From Clonostachys chloroleuca (Eukaryota; Ascomycota; Sordariomycetes; Hypocreales; Bionectriaceae), in the NCBI GenBank assembly GCA_037952775.1, contig JBANAY010000003.1:15686001-15750000 (forward strand): DNA of 64,000 bases. The letters run 5' to 3'. A program made the translations under genes and the position numbers. Positions 11,823 through 23,580 of the stretch are shown one piece after another. The first letter of the stretch is position 1; every line of letters starts with the position of its first letter. The notes beneath the pieces are model-generated. The model saw only the letters and a program-made list of their open reading frames with translations. It made no database searches and was not told where the DNA came from.

Positions 11823-14800
11823 TCAGTCAATCTGCTCAGCCTTGCGCTTTTGAAGCATGTAATAATACTGCTGCATTGGCAGGGCTGTTGTTGGATTTCT
11901 ATCTCCTTCAAAGGTGCCTTTGCCACGGCCATCGAAATGGAGCTTCCAGGCTATCAAAGCGTCAGTATTTCCAATTTTTTGGTAAGAAGAAAAGGACGAA
12001 GAAAATCGCTGCCCGAACTTACTGCTTGGATCGAATGAAAGGTATGACCAACTGTCATTCAGATATGCAGTGTCGGACCCTACCTTGATTGACTTGACCT
12101 GGCCCATCTGACCTGGCGCTGGGCGTAGATCCTTGAGGTCCGCAACAAGTTTGATCATCCCGGTCACAAAAGTAAGAGCAATCTGCTTCCCGAGGCATCC
12201 ATGCTGACCGTGGCTGAACGGGCCAATATTGATAGGTGCACGCTTGTGATCGAATTTATCCGCGTTGGGGACCTCAGCTGCGTTATGAGCAGCCGTGCCC
12301 TGAGGATGGAAGTCAGCATGGAAAGAGGACATTTTAACCGAGTAACTTACGAGCAACATAACAACTACGTTTCCTGGCTGAATCTTCCTCCCTTCCAGTT
12401 CCACCGGCTTGGTCGCAACACGCATGTTGCGCTGAGTGGTGGTGAGACGCTGAGCTTCAATAACATATGCGCGAAGCGTCTCGTCGTCGCTCTTGTGGGC
12501 CAGTGACTGAACTTCGGCCCAGATAGATGCATTCCCAGGGCGCAGAAAGAACTCCAAAATCTCATAAAACTAGAAAATGTCATCAATAAATCGCTCTACC
12601 TCATGATGGAGTAGTTCAAAGGGGGTTCTCACCACTGTCGAAATGATGCCCACGCCACCAAAAGCAGTGAGCCACAAGCTATCCACCGTCAGTTCTGGCG
12701 AATTCCCCTGAGCAAGCAATTCATCAGCTAGCTGATACCCGCAAGATCTCAGAGATCCAGGCTTCAGATAAGCTCTACGAGAGAAACGAGTTGAGAGAGC
12801 AGAAGCAATACCCAAGCCAAAGCCACGATGAGTGACGACTTCATCGACGAGTTTACGGGTTGATTTTGCTATGAATTCTGTTCCCTCTTGGGCACGGCGA
12901 CGGCGGTTCCATGCCTGTCCGGGATCATTGTTGGAGGCACCCCAGATCCGAATGTTCAACAGATGCTTGTACAGCTCGGCCGTTCCAACCAGACCGTCTG
13001 GATTTTCGTCGGAACGCAGATCCATGTAAAACAAGTCTGCAAGTAGGCGAGTGCTGACTGGGATGGCGACATCTCGGAGGATATCGATTTGGTCCAGTCC
13101 CTTCTGAAGGGTAAATTTCTCCTTCTCGATCGTCTCTGCTCCGACTCTGGCAACCAGCTCAGCGAGAGCCTTGTTCAAGTTGGGGAGCTTGCCCAGTGCT
13201 TTGGAGAAACTATCTCGATGGGCGATATTGCGCGGTTCACTACCAGCCAGCATGTACCAACCATAGTCTTTCTTTCCTGGGAACATGAGATTCAACGGCT
13301 TGAGCCAGGGAAGGGCAAAGTCCTGGGATTCCAGACACTGCTTAATGGCGGCTTGGGTTGAGAGGACGATCATGGTTGGGGGAGGCTTGGGGTCGTCGAG
13401 AGTGAACTGGTCAATCGTGCCAAGCTTCTCGGCAATCCTTTGGTTGGCTTTCTTTGTGTACATCGGCTGCATGACTGCAACTGAATTGAAGGGAAACCAT
13501 CCAGGGACACCCCGTTGGATCAGCTTATATAGCATTGATCCGCCGAGTGTCTTGGGGTCCTGCTGCACTTCGTTGTAACCCCAGCTGGTCAGGTTTGCGA
13601 CATTGTAGTCCAGAGTGTTGAACCGGTCAGATCTGACGAGCGTAATTGCGTCGGACAAGATTGCTCGTCCTACAGTATATGTTGGGCAGATGCCGCAGCC
13701 CGGATCTCGAGAGGGCTTGCTATCCTCCACCATGAGGCCTGGGTACAGCTCAACCATATCAGGATCAGTGTAGAGCTTTTCCAGAATGCCGGCAATCTCC
13801 ACGTTGGAATTGATTTCACTGAACTTGTCATATTTCTTGAGGCCGAAGAATTCTCGGAACTCATTCAATGAGGCGACTTGCCATTTGCGTGCTTGATTGA
13901 TGCCGAGAACTTCGACAATCTTGAGGGCCTTGGGAACCATGCGAGCGCCAAACACGCCAGCCGGGTCATCCATGGCCTCCTTCAGAATTCTGACAAGGTC
14001 TTCATTCTTGAAAGTGCCATCGGCCTGGCGTTCTAGGCCGTCAAAAGTACGGACACTTGGGTCCTTCGGGATGCTTTGCTCGAAGGCCATGAGAGCTTGC
14101 CCGAGGTCACCCCAACTCACATGCTGCAAGTCTTCTGGATTGCGCCCGGGGAATAGCTTCAGGAAGAAGTTGTTGATCCACCGCTCATCCTTTTTGGATA
14201 TGCAGGAATGAAACCGGTAGAGAAGGTTGAACTCAACACTGACTTGATTTCCAACACCACGTGGAACACCATCACTGTCAAACTGCTTACTGTCGATCTC
14301 AACACGAGGGTCCAATGTCCAATCACTCTTGGAATGATGAGTGTTGGTGATGGCTCGAAGGTAATCGTGCAAGCAGATGTTGATGTATAATCCACCAACA
14401 ATCAAACGAGCAGTGTTGAAAAGGTCATGGTCCTGCTTCGCGACTGCTTTGGCTTTGTCCTCCGGGCTCGACCCATCCGGGCACGACAGAGTGAAGCGGC
14501 CGTTCTCGTTAATCTTGAGAAGAATGTCGGCGACATAGTTATGAAAGCGGCTGTACAAGACAAGCATGACGTTCACGCCTGCTGGCTGTCCCAACAAGCG
14601 CTTCTCGTGGAAAGTATCCGGCTTGAGTTTTCCTTCCTTCATGGTGCGGATCTCAAGCTGGTCTCTAAGGGATGACCCATATAGGGGAGCCAAGTCAAGA
14701 TACGACGAGGTATCCGACTTATTCATGTCTGTTCGATTGGTGCGAAAGATATCATGGATGATGATCGAAGCATGATAAAACAGCATGGACGAGACGCCAG

Positions 14801-15523
14801 CCGGATTTTCTTTGAAAGTGTCGTCACCACGAGCCATCAATAAATCAAACAGAAGTCCAGCATCAGGCTTGACTCCATGAAGACGCTTCTGAGGACGAAC
14901 TGTCTTCGCGTAGGGTGTTCCAGCCTTGCCCAGATGCGGCTCCATGATATTGTTGAAGCTCCCATCAGGCATGCGATACTGGTGCATCCCATTAGGTGCC
15001 ACAGGCACCTGCTCACGGAGAGTAATATCGCTATCAGGAGCTTTGAATTCAATGACATCGTATGGCTTGCCGGTTTGCTGGCTAGTAGGACCATCTTGGG
15101 GGTTGACCACCTCATATTTGACATCACCGCCAACGTAACTGAGAGGTGGGTGCTGAAGATTGCTCCAGAGAGTGTCAATGAATTTGTTTGTGAGCTGGGT
15201 GCGTGCAGCTGATGTAGATGGCAACGAAGTGAGAATGCCAATCAGCAATTCGGTTGTTCTAATTTGATTCTTAGCAAAGGTATTTCCTTGTACTATGATG
15301 AGTGACAGACTTACCCTTTCTTATCATCGAGAGGTTCTCCCTTGTGCGCCAAATCGTTTATGAGACCTACGATCTCCGCGACAGAGGCCTGGCTTCGGAC
15401 ACCTGCATAGTCTTTAAGCAGGTCCGTGGCAAATTTGAGCGGATCAGAAAAAAGGCTACTAGAAGTCTCCTTTTTCGCATCACCATAATCTTCCCCAGGT
15501 TGCACTTTGTCGTTGAAGTCCAT
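11823..15523 (-). CDS. Psi-producing oxygenase-like dioxygenase-P450 fusion (linoleate diol synthase family)
   Basis: Five exons (15523-15315, 15258-12633, 12569-12351, 12299-12023, 11950-11823) give 1152 residues, the usual size of Ppo/LDS proteins. The N-terminal animal-type haem peroxidase domain has the distal His in IIIHDIFRT, a calcium-site-like segment SDTSSYLDLAPLYG, and NLLYRFHS with the radical Tyr and proximal His (family consensus YRWH, here Phe). The C-terminal P450 domain keeps the haem-thiolate Cys in HGQHGCLGKQ (residue about 1053). The I-helix region reads LTAFGGVGIISTVF and lacks the Asn-Gln-x-Gln type motif tied to hydroperoxide isomerisation in known diol synthases. The enzyme should oxygenate C18 unsaturated fatty acids to hydroperoxides (oxylipin signalling of sporulation); the fate of the hydroperoxide is uncertain. 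Gene looks intact. Confidence 0.92.
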
Positions 15524-17055
15524 GGTTGTGTCTTAGTGAACAAATCAATAGGAGAACGACCGAAAACCTCTGAGGGTTACGCGATGTTTTGTAGCTCACC
15601 ATTATCCCGCGAAACCTTCTTAGAAACCAATCAGATATCTTGCTTCCTCGGCCGCAATCAATAATCTTTCGGATTATCACCGTCACCGCCATCGTTACAT
15701 AGAAAATGGCCACATCTTCACCGGCCGGCATTGGTTGCAGTCGGCTAGCAAGTCAGCTATCTCGAAACAGCATCCAAGACACCCTCAGCTCGCAAGCTGA
15801 GCATACCCCACTTCCTGCGTGCCTTATTTAGGCAATGGACTATGATGGCTATGATTTACAACGACGGCTCGATGATTTGCCAAATCCCTCCCAGGAGACG
15901 TTTGCGTTTATTGTTTCCAAACGAGTGCGGCATGCGTGGCGCCACCCCTATCTGCCTAAACTGGTGATGTTCATACAGCTGATACTCGAACTATATCTAG
16001 CCGAATGGATATCTTTCCGTATTGAGCTTTATTGATGGAGACGGCTGAAGGCTGAGTTCATATTTACGGACCGAGAAAATCGACAGATCAACTTTTCACC
16101 TCCAAAGCATGTACGTGCATAGGTCGTCGACGTGTCGCCGCTCAACGATGAGTTTCGGTAACTCATCGAGTGTCTGTCTCGCCGCCTTTTATTTCATTAG
16201 CCATCGGAGGATTTCTTACTAAGACACGGGCAACTCAGAGGCGTTTGGGTGAGACAGAGGCGCCCAAAACACCTGATGCCTTCTCCCGTTGCTTCGACTT
16301 CACCCAAGACTTCACCCCGCACTGCTGCATTGGCTGGGCATGCAATGGACCAATAACATGGGGATGATTTGATTGCGTGGCTTGCTGCAGCACAAGCTCA
16401 CCACAGGAAGAACACGGTCAATTATGTGCAACACATCTCATATCAACCCCGTATTATTGGCCTGGAGGTGTAGAAGTGCAGCTATCTTGATGCACCTTGC
16501 TCGACGGGATAACTCCCCCACCAGCATTTGCGATTCATTATCCGGCAATAATCGCCTAATGGGATAGCTGATCTTCGGCCCGTGCAGTAGCTGGCATTAG
16601 CGGTGGCTGGCTGAATATCCAGACCACCAAATAGAGCGGCAGCTGATGCACTACCACCTCAAGTTCAGCCCGACTTGGGCAGCCATATCACGAGGAGAAA
16701 TCTCACCATGCATATTAGGCTTGGCGGGGATGGCTGTAAATCACAAGCCAAGCTTATGTTCATTCTTTTCTGTTCGCGGGCAAATAATGATTCGTCGAAC
16801 ATACTATGCAAGCCGCACCTGCACTATCGAATGCGACGTAGTGCTGACCACACTTAACTGATTGTTGACACTGGTGGCCAATATAATTTTCTATTCGGTG
16901 ATAGATCATCGACCCTTTGCAGCTGAATGGAGGCGCCCAATATTATGCGCGAGCGCTTGGGCTTCACTAGCAAACTATAGTCTCGTTGATGATTTCAATG
17001 TTTAGTTCGCGGCCCGCTCCGGTTGAGCATTCAGTTTTTTTCATCGTTATCGAGA
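15524..17055. other. Divergent intergenic region
   Basis: About 1.5 kb between the divergently transcribed dioxygenase and DUF2235 genes. No conserved protein is recognised, only short open stretches. It must hold both promoters. Confidence 0.4.
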
Positions 17056-18805
17056 ATGCCAGATATCAATTCTCTGACAATGCAGCCGGAGCCCAAGAAG
17101 CTCGTTCTCTGTTTTGATGGAACTGGAAATGAGTTCAGTGGGTCGAACGCTGACACCAACGTCGTAAAACTCCTCAGCAAGTTGGATCGAAACCATCCCG
17201 ATCAGTTTCACTATTATCAGAGTAAGTAGTGTCCATTAATTTCACTGTCTATTCTCTGCTAGAAGCAAATCATTCTCATGACATGGGCTGATCTGACCCT
17301 GATAAATGTTAGCTGGTATCGGAACATACGACATCAACGAAAAATCCGTCAACAAGTCTTGGTTCGGTGAGCTTCAAAGCACCTTCTACAAGACTATTGA
17401 TCAAGGCTTCGGGACCACATTTGATGCCCATGTGATCGCGGGCTATCGCTTCCTCATGCGATACTATGAGTCGGTAGGTCAATCCCCTTCCCATCGTAGT
17501 GTTTGCATATTTACGTCGTATTTGTTTTTGTATAGGGTGCAAAGATATATTTATTTGGTTTCAGTCGTGGTGCTTTCACCGCCAAGTTCCTCGCGCGTAT
17601 GATCCATACCGTTGGTCTGCTTTGCAAAGGAAACGAGGAGATGGTTCCATTTGCATTTAGACTGTACCAGCGATACTTGGCAGGAGATATCAAGGATCGC
17701 CTAGAAGCTCATCAAGAAGACTCGGAAGGCGACACTGCTTTGATCGGAGATGATTTCTCGCACAGCCATGACACGCTGGTTGCCGAGAACGAAATCTCCG
17801 CTTTCAGTCAGACATTCTGCCGAAACGAGACTGTCTTCGCCGAAGATGGTCATTCAAAGCATACCAATATCAAGGTGTATTTCCTGGGACTCTGGGACTG
17901 CGTCAACTCGGTTGCAGTCTTGGAGCAAAAGACGCCAGTGCCCGTTCCTGTGCTTGGCACTGCCACATACATTCGGCACGCTGTGGCCATTGATGAGCGA
18001 CGTGTCAAGTTCAAGCCAGCTCTTCTCGCACAGGATATTAAATTATCCGATGACCAAACTGAAGACATCAAGGAGGTCTGGTTCCCTGGTAATCATGGAG
18101 ATGTTGGGGGCGGCTGGCCGTCAGTCTCTGATAATCCTCTTGACACCAAGAAGAGTATGACTTTCTGGCAGCGCGTAAAAAATCTATTCACGTCCCGGAA
18201 ACCTAAAGAAGCCAGTCATGACCTTGATTGCGACCGTCTTCAAATGAGTGACATCCCGCTTGCGTGGATGATTCGTGAATTGGAGCTTGTGGGTGAAAAG
18301 GACTCAAAAGCTGCCGTCAAATGGTGCCACAGCCTGGCCAAGTTCAAGAAGCACTTCAAAGCCAAAAGGGCGTATGCTCTTGGAGCTGTGATGCACGATT
18401 GTCTTTCATTCGGTCGTGGGTCTGGATTTTTCCGGGTTCTTTTTTGGAAGTATATGGGTAAGTGCTTCACAGCATATGATGTATCAACCATCATGACTGT
18501 CAAAAATGTTCTACTAACTACGAGCAGAATATCTCCCAATCATCACGCGGTGGGAATTGACCCAGAAGGGTTGGGTTGATGTGCGATTCCCGCTCAACAT
18601 GGGCTCGACGCGCGATATCCCCCCTGATGCTGTGATGCACCAGTCCCTTGTGTGGCGGCTGAACAATGATGAATCCTACAGCCCCCCTAACAACCACGGT
18701 GATGACCTTCCTCCGTGTTTGAAGATTAACGGCAAGGTTGCGGGCTTCTCTACCAAGGAAATAAGCGATGATCCCAACGAAGAGACCTTTGTTTTCGCCA
18801 AGTGA
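17056..18805 (+). CDS. DUF2235 alpha/beta-hydrolase (Tle1-like phospholipase fold)
   Basis: Four exons (introns 17222-17312, 17474-17535, 18458-18527) join in frame to 508 residues. The N-terminal [15 protein letters not shown] is the hallmark of the DUF2235 domain, with the oxyanion-type Asp-Gly-Thr. The nucleophile elbow GFSRGAFTA follows at about residue 116 (Ser nucleophile). Further conserved parts are [11 protein letters not shown] and [13 protein letters not shown], the latter with an Asp of the expected catalytic triad. No signal peptide is seen. DUF2235 proteins share the fold of bacterial type VI effector phospholipases; in fungi they are widespread cytosolic hydrolases of unknown substrate. 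Start: the ATG at 17056 precedes the conserved core by about 15 codons. It is divergent from the fatty-acid oxygenase gene, so a lipid-related role is possible but unproven. Confidence 0.9.
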
Positions 18806-19453
18806 TCATTGCATTCCAAACAATCGAATGGGAAGCTTGGGTGAGATTTTTAGCTACTTTTCATATCTTAATCTTTAATTGCCTTCAAACTATCTCTCGA
18901 TTCACCTTGGTTAACGTAGCTCTTACCGGAGAGGCGAACACATCTTGTCTTGATAAGTGGCCTACGACAAAGAACACAAACTTTTGTGTCACAATGATCC
19001 ATTCGACATAAGTTCCGGATTATGTATGCTGGAAATGCGTATCACCATAATGTAGTAGCCAGAATCAGTAAAAAGTAGAAAAAACCGCTAAATGTATCGT
19101 TGTAGGCCACCATTTTGTGAGAATCTGGATCCTATTGCAACGCTGAGGTGTTGGACTGCAGGTCGTAATTATGGTCGCGTTGGTCGCAAGGTCCTCACAT
19201 TGTAACCGATGTGGGGGCGTAAATTCTTAGACGGTCCAAAACAAGAGGCGAAAGCGAGGAGGATCTTTTGCGTTGGAATTTACTTGCGGATTGGTTGTAG
19301 TGTTGCCCATGTACGCCCATTCAAACGGTTAGGAGTAAAGCAATTATATATACACATAGAGCCAGATTTTGAATTGACCCCATCGTTTTCCTGTTGTCTA
19401 ATCCTATTGCAAAAGTGATTGTTGCGGCTTGTGCTTGTGAAGCAACCACAAGA
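18806..19453. other. Intergenic; promoter of SAT4-type gene
   Basis: No gene seen. Probable 3' region of the hydrolase gene and promoter of the next gene. Confidence 0.4.
19344..19352 (+). promoter_or_regulatory. Possible TATA box
   Basis: A TATATATAC element lies about 105 bases before the ATG at 19454 of the membrane protein gene. Position fits a fungal core promoter; composition alone makes it tentative. Confidence 0.35.
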
Positions 19454-20770
19454 ATGTCGGCTATAGACATTTTAGCTATTCAGGCACCTCTGGATTATTC
19501 TGATAGTGGCCCTGGCGCAGTCATTGCCTTCAGTATCCTTTCGTTTTTTACTACCACCGTGGTTATATTGCGGTTTCTGGCGAAAAGATTGACGCGCCAG
19601 ACACTGGGGGCTGATGACTGGCTATGCCTAGCTGCGCTCTTGATACATCACGCTTTCATGATAGCTTCCTGCGTGGGAGTAGTTCAAGGTGGCATGGGGC
19701 GAGACGTGAGGATAACTGCCGTGGAAAACCCAAACTCAGTTGTCATCTTTTTCCAGGTTCGCTCAGAAAACAACGCAGCCTGACCCCATATGCCGTATCG
19801 CTCACTAACGTTGAGTCTCAGTGCCTTTTCATTGCAGAGGTTGCATACACATACAGCTCCCCCTGGTCAAGCTCTCTGTCCTGGCCTTTTATTGGCGCAT
19901 CTTCCCAACATCGGGGATGAAGCTCGGGTGCAAAATCATCGGTGCCATGTGTATAGCGTGGTGTATTGCTGTCAGCATTCTGGACTTCGTTCAGTGCCGC
20001 CCTCTCAAGGCGTTCTGGTACCTTGAACTCCGGGCACTACCGACAACAAGATGTGTCGACACTGTTCTTCACTTCCTGGCAAATTCAATCGCCAATGCGT
20101 TTATAGACTTCCTCACGATAAGTTTACCTATCTATGAGGTCTGCAAGCTGTATACGTCGACAGAGCGCAAGTTCAAGATCGCTTTTGTTTTTCTTCTTGG
20201 TGGAATGTAAGTGATGACCGCCTTACTACCTTTAAGTATATATTACATATTCAAAGACATCATTGTTGACATGATCTGCAACAGAGCCCTCGCTGCCAGC
20301 CTGGTTCGCACTGCCACCACTAACGTAATTTGGAGAAAGGGCCTCGGCAATTTCACCAGTAAGTCCAACAGAAAGAGTCTGCGTGCCGTGGGCAGCGGTC
20401 GCTAAAAACTATACAAGAGCAATTTGTGGTCGCAGGCGTGGCGACCGTTATCGAGATCTACGTGGCCATCATTGGTGCTTGCACGCCCACGCTTATGCCA
20501 TTCTACCGCAAGCTGCGATACGGCGAATACACTGCGAGTCAGACCGGCGTCTGTTCATCTAAACACACCCTGGGCATCAGTGTGAATGGCGGGATTATAT
20601 CCGGAAAAAGGGTTTCTAGAAACGGGCCCCAGCTCAGCGAGAGCACGGGCTCCTTTCTGCGACTGGAAGAGGAGGCGCGCGTGGGCCAGAGCACTCACGA
20701 TGACGACGGCTTTGGCTATCCACATAATGAGAGCTACGAACTAGATTCTGTGAGGCTTAATCAAGTATAG
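19454..20770 (+). CDS. SAT4/rhodopsin-domain integral membrane protein, one frameshift
   Basis: Seven-helix fungal membrane protein of the rhodopsin-domain (SAT4/PTH11-related) type, about 359 residues in four exons. Introns are 19757 to about 19839, 20207-20284 and 20359-20435. Landmarks are LGADDWLCL after the second helix, the KLSVLAFYWRIFP helix with its conserved Lys and RIF, the C-R-P of DFVQCRPLKAFW, an FKIAFVFLLGG helix and ASLVRTATT. The C-terminal tail is hydrophilic and cytoplasmic. The frame breaks at the run of five C at 19859-19863: AYTYSS is read in one frame and LVKLSVLAF in the next, and one extra C restores both the frame and a total length divisible by three. An alternative acceptor just before the C run would keep an open frame but would drop about eight expected helix residues. 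Role of such proteins: putative receptors or cluster-associated membrane proteins; ligand unknown. Confidence 0.8.
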
Positions 20771-23580
20771 TGAGGCGTTGCTGTCACGTACCGAGTTGGA
20801 AGGGTGATGGCTTCACCTTTTTGTCGATTGCCTGGTAAATAAGGATAGACGACGTGGCATATTAGTATCGGTACTTGAGGAACGCCTAAGGCGAATGTGT
20901 GTTAGGGATTTGTCTTGATATAGGTTTGGGAGTGGGAATGGAGTAGTCAAACCTATCGAGTTATGTCTTTTCAAAGTAAGTATGCGTTCCTTCAAGATTG
21001 GCTACCGCCGCCATGGCATAGTGGCAGAGCGGAGCTCCCACCTATCAGCACATCTCCGGGAGACTCAGTCCAAAGATTCCAGGGCTGCCCAGACCCAGCC
21101 AACGATTTTATCGAAATTTAGACCAAGACCTGGGTGACCGTCGTGTATCTGGGCTCTACAACTTCATCGTGGAAAACTTATGGCAGACTGGGGCCGCTGT
21201 CGACTGCTGCTCGGGAGATATCCTTTGGCTAGGCAGAAGTGACGTAAGGAGGTTTCTTGCGGAACCGGGCTGCTATCCTAACTTTAGCATTGCCCTAAGT
21301 GTTGTTCTGATCGACGGTAATTATGGCTATCTTGAGCAAGCAAAGTGGGATATTGCTGCTTTTCATGGTGTTCAATCTGGGCTGCTTGTGGGCGGGGTTG
21401 CTAAAGCTAACTGTGCCCTTTGGACCTTTGTGCCTCATCCCAAAGATGTTGCCTATGAAGTCTCTGACTGCAAGACAACATACAATCTGTTGCGGATGAT
21501 GCTCATCGTTCCTTGTCTTCCTACAACCGCCTTCGTAACCATCCTCTGCAGCAACATTACGCCTGTAACATCGTATTATCATTCTGGGTAGTAGCATAGG
21601 AATACAACAGTCAATACAGTAATGATCTTGTGGTAGGCCAGGCACGCTCCGCCCAGTCACAAATCCTTCCCGGAGAGTACTTTTGGCCATGCCAGCCCCC
21701 ATTTCATCCATGTCACATTTGAGGCGGGGAATCCCCCCATTAATGAAGGGCGGGTAGCACTCCCTGATCGGCGATTAGTAGCTGTGAGGGCCAAGCGAGC
21801 TATCTGTTAGACCATTTTACATTGCGAAAATAAACAACTTAAGCGAGTAGACACTCGAATAAGGTGTAACGGATGCAGTGGAGGATTTGGAGGATGCTAC
21901 TGATTTGGAAAATTCATCTGGTAACCCAATTACGTACATAAAGCGAAAAATCATGGATCTTATACATGTAGCTTCGATTAATCTGATAGATTGAGCTTCA
22001 TTGTGTCTGAAAGTCTCTCGTGCCTTGTCCTGCCGTTACTTTCGATGCACGAATAAATCCTGCCAAACCACGCGCCACTGAAATGTATCGTTTCCGGAGT
22101 TGAGATCTCACCATGATAATCAGAAGGTTTTTCCTTATACAACCTCATATGTCATCTGTCCTGACAATACAATGAGTACTAGAAGTGCAATATCGCAGAA
22201 GAATCTGTAAGCAAGCTACACTCAGCTTCTTTTTGTCCGTAAATTTGCTTTCAATACTCATCTGATCCTCAAGTTCTTGGCTATCCCTGGCCGCTAGCCT
22301 GCGCTACCGTTCTTGAACCGCAAGACATCAATGCAGAGATTTACTTCCCGTCGTCGAGTCTTTTTCTTTTCTTATGGAGAGCCATATGAAATCTTCCTCC
22401 CCATTTCTCTCCACATCCATGTCCATGCTGAGAGCCCCAAGGCTTGCAAAGCGACCCATATTATTTCATTTATCATATAAGCAATCCAATAATGACCACC
22501 CTTCAACTCAATGTCTTAATTTGCTGTTGTCACGGAGCTAAGGCTACGATGGCAAACTATTTACACAATGTAAGCAACAAAGTTTCGTATCGTGCGAATA
22601 ACCCTACCCGCTATTTGTGAAGTTGTTGATGAATCCTTGGCACTGGCTCTCATTGAAATTCCCTCTTTTGGTATAGACTCTTGATCACTTGTCGTCCCAC
22701 TCCCCATCCCCAAATACTAGAGTGAGAAGACATAAATGCTTTCCAGCACTCATCATCAGTTCATTCCCCATAAAACATGCCACTTGGTAGAAGATAATAC
22801 ATCATGCCATTATTCTGTCAAGAGCCCTCATCATTTGCATATCTGGGTTTGGGGAAAAAGGGCCCACGGTCATTCAGACAACACCCCACACGGTTATATA
22901 TACCTGAAAGAGAGCCCGTGAGACTCGGTAAAAGGTACTTTTTGATTTTGAGGACGAGGAAACTGTGTATTGACTGATAACAATTCCAACCATTAGCCCA
23001 TTCTTCCTCATCTATCTCTTCGATAAACACTTGCTAGTGTCTGGTCCGGGTCATGCATCTGACAGCTGTGAGCACAAACACCGTTTCCTGCCTTCTGAGA
23101 CGTTCTAGATCTAGAAATGACTTGGCCTCACTAGTGATATTATTGTGACGAACTGGGGTTTGTGAATGATGCAGTCTCTGTTTACGATGCTTGATGGCAT
23201 CGAGGATCGTGACTGCAGTCTCCAATAGCAGCAAAGACCGTCAGTTCTCTCCATGATGCATTTCGAACTCCAGGCACCTTGATAATCGAAAATTTGCTCT
23301 GATAGGAAGGGTGATGTGTAACTCATCTCTTCCAAATAGTAAGGATAACGATATTTCTCAGCGACACTGTGGCACATAAATGTACATCGTATTCTCATGT
23401 TGATTCAATCTGTCATAGTTAATAATGGTTTAGCGCCGAAAGCCTTGTTTAAACACCAAGACAACACGATCCTCCGAGTCCAAAACCTCCAAACGCGCCG
23501 CCTTACCTATCGACGCCATTTTGCCATCCGAATTAAATGATTTCCCACCCGAACCAAAGTAAACGACCCTCGCATGAAGC
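20771..23580. other. Long intergenic region, no gene supported
   Basis: About 2.8 kb without a recognised gene. An open stretch of 140 codons at 21169-21591 (plus) and several under 100 codons show no domain, signal peptide or splice pattern that I can defend. Confidence 0.4.

Noticed and set aside
12570..12632. Extending the oxygenase frame through this stretch
   Set aside because: It is an intron (GTGAGA...TTCTAG); splicing joins STV to FYEIL as in the family.
21169..21591. 140-codon open frame in the 20.8-23.6 kb spacer
   Set aside because: No recognised domain, no introns or promoter; cannot be told from chance.
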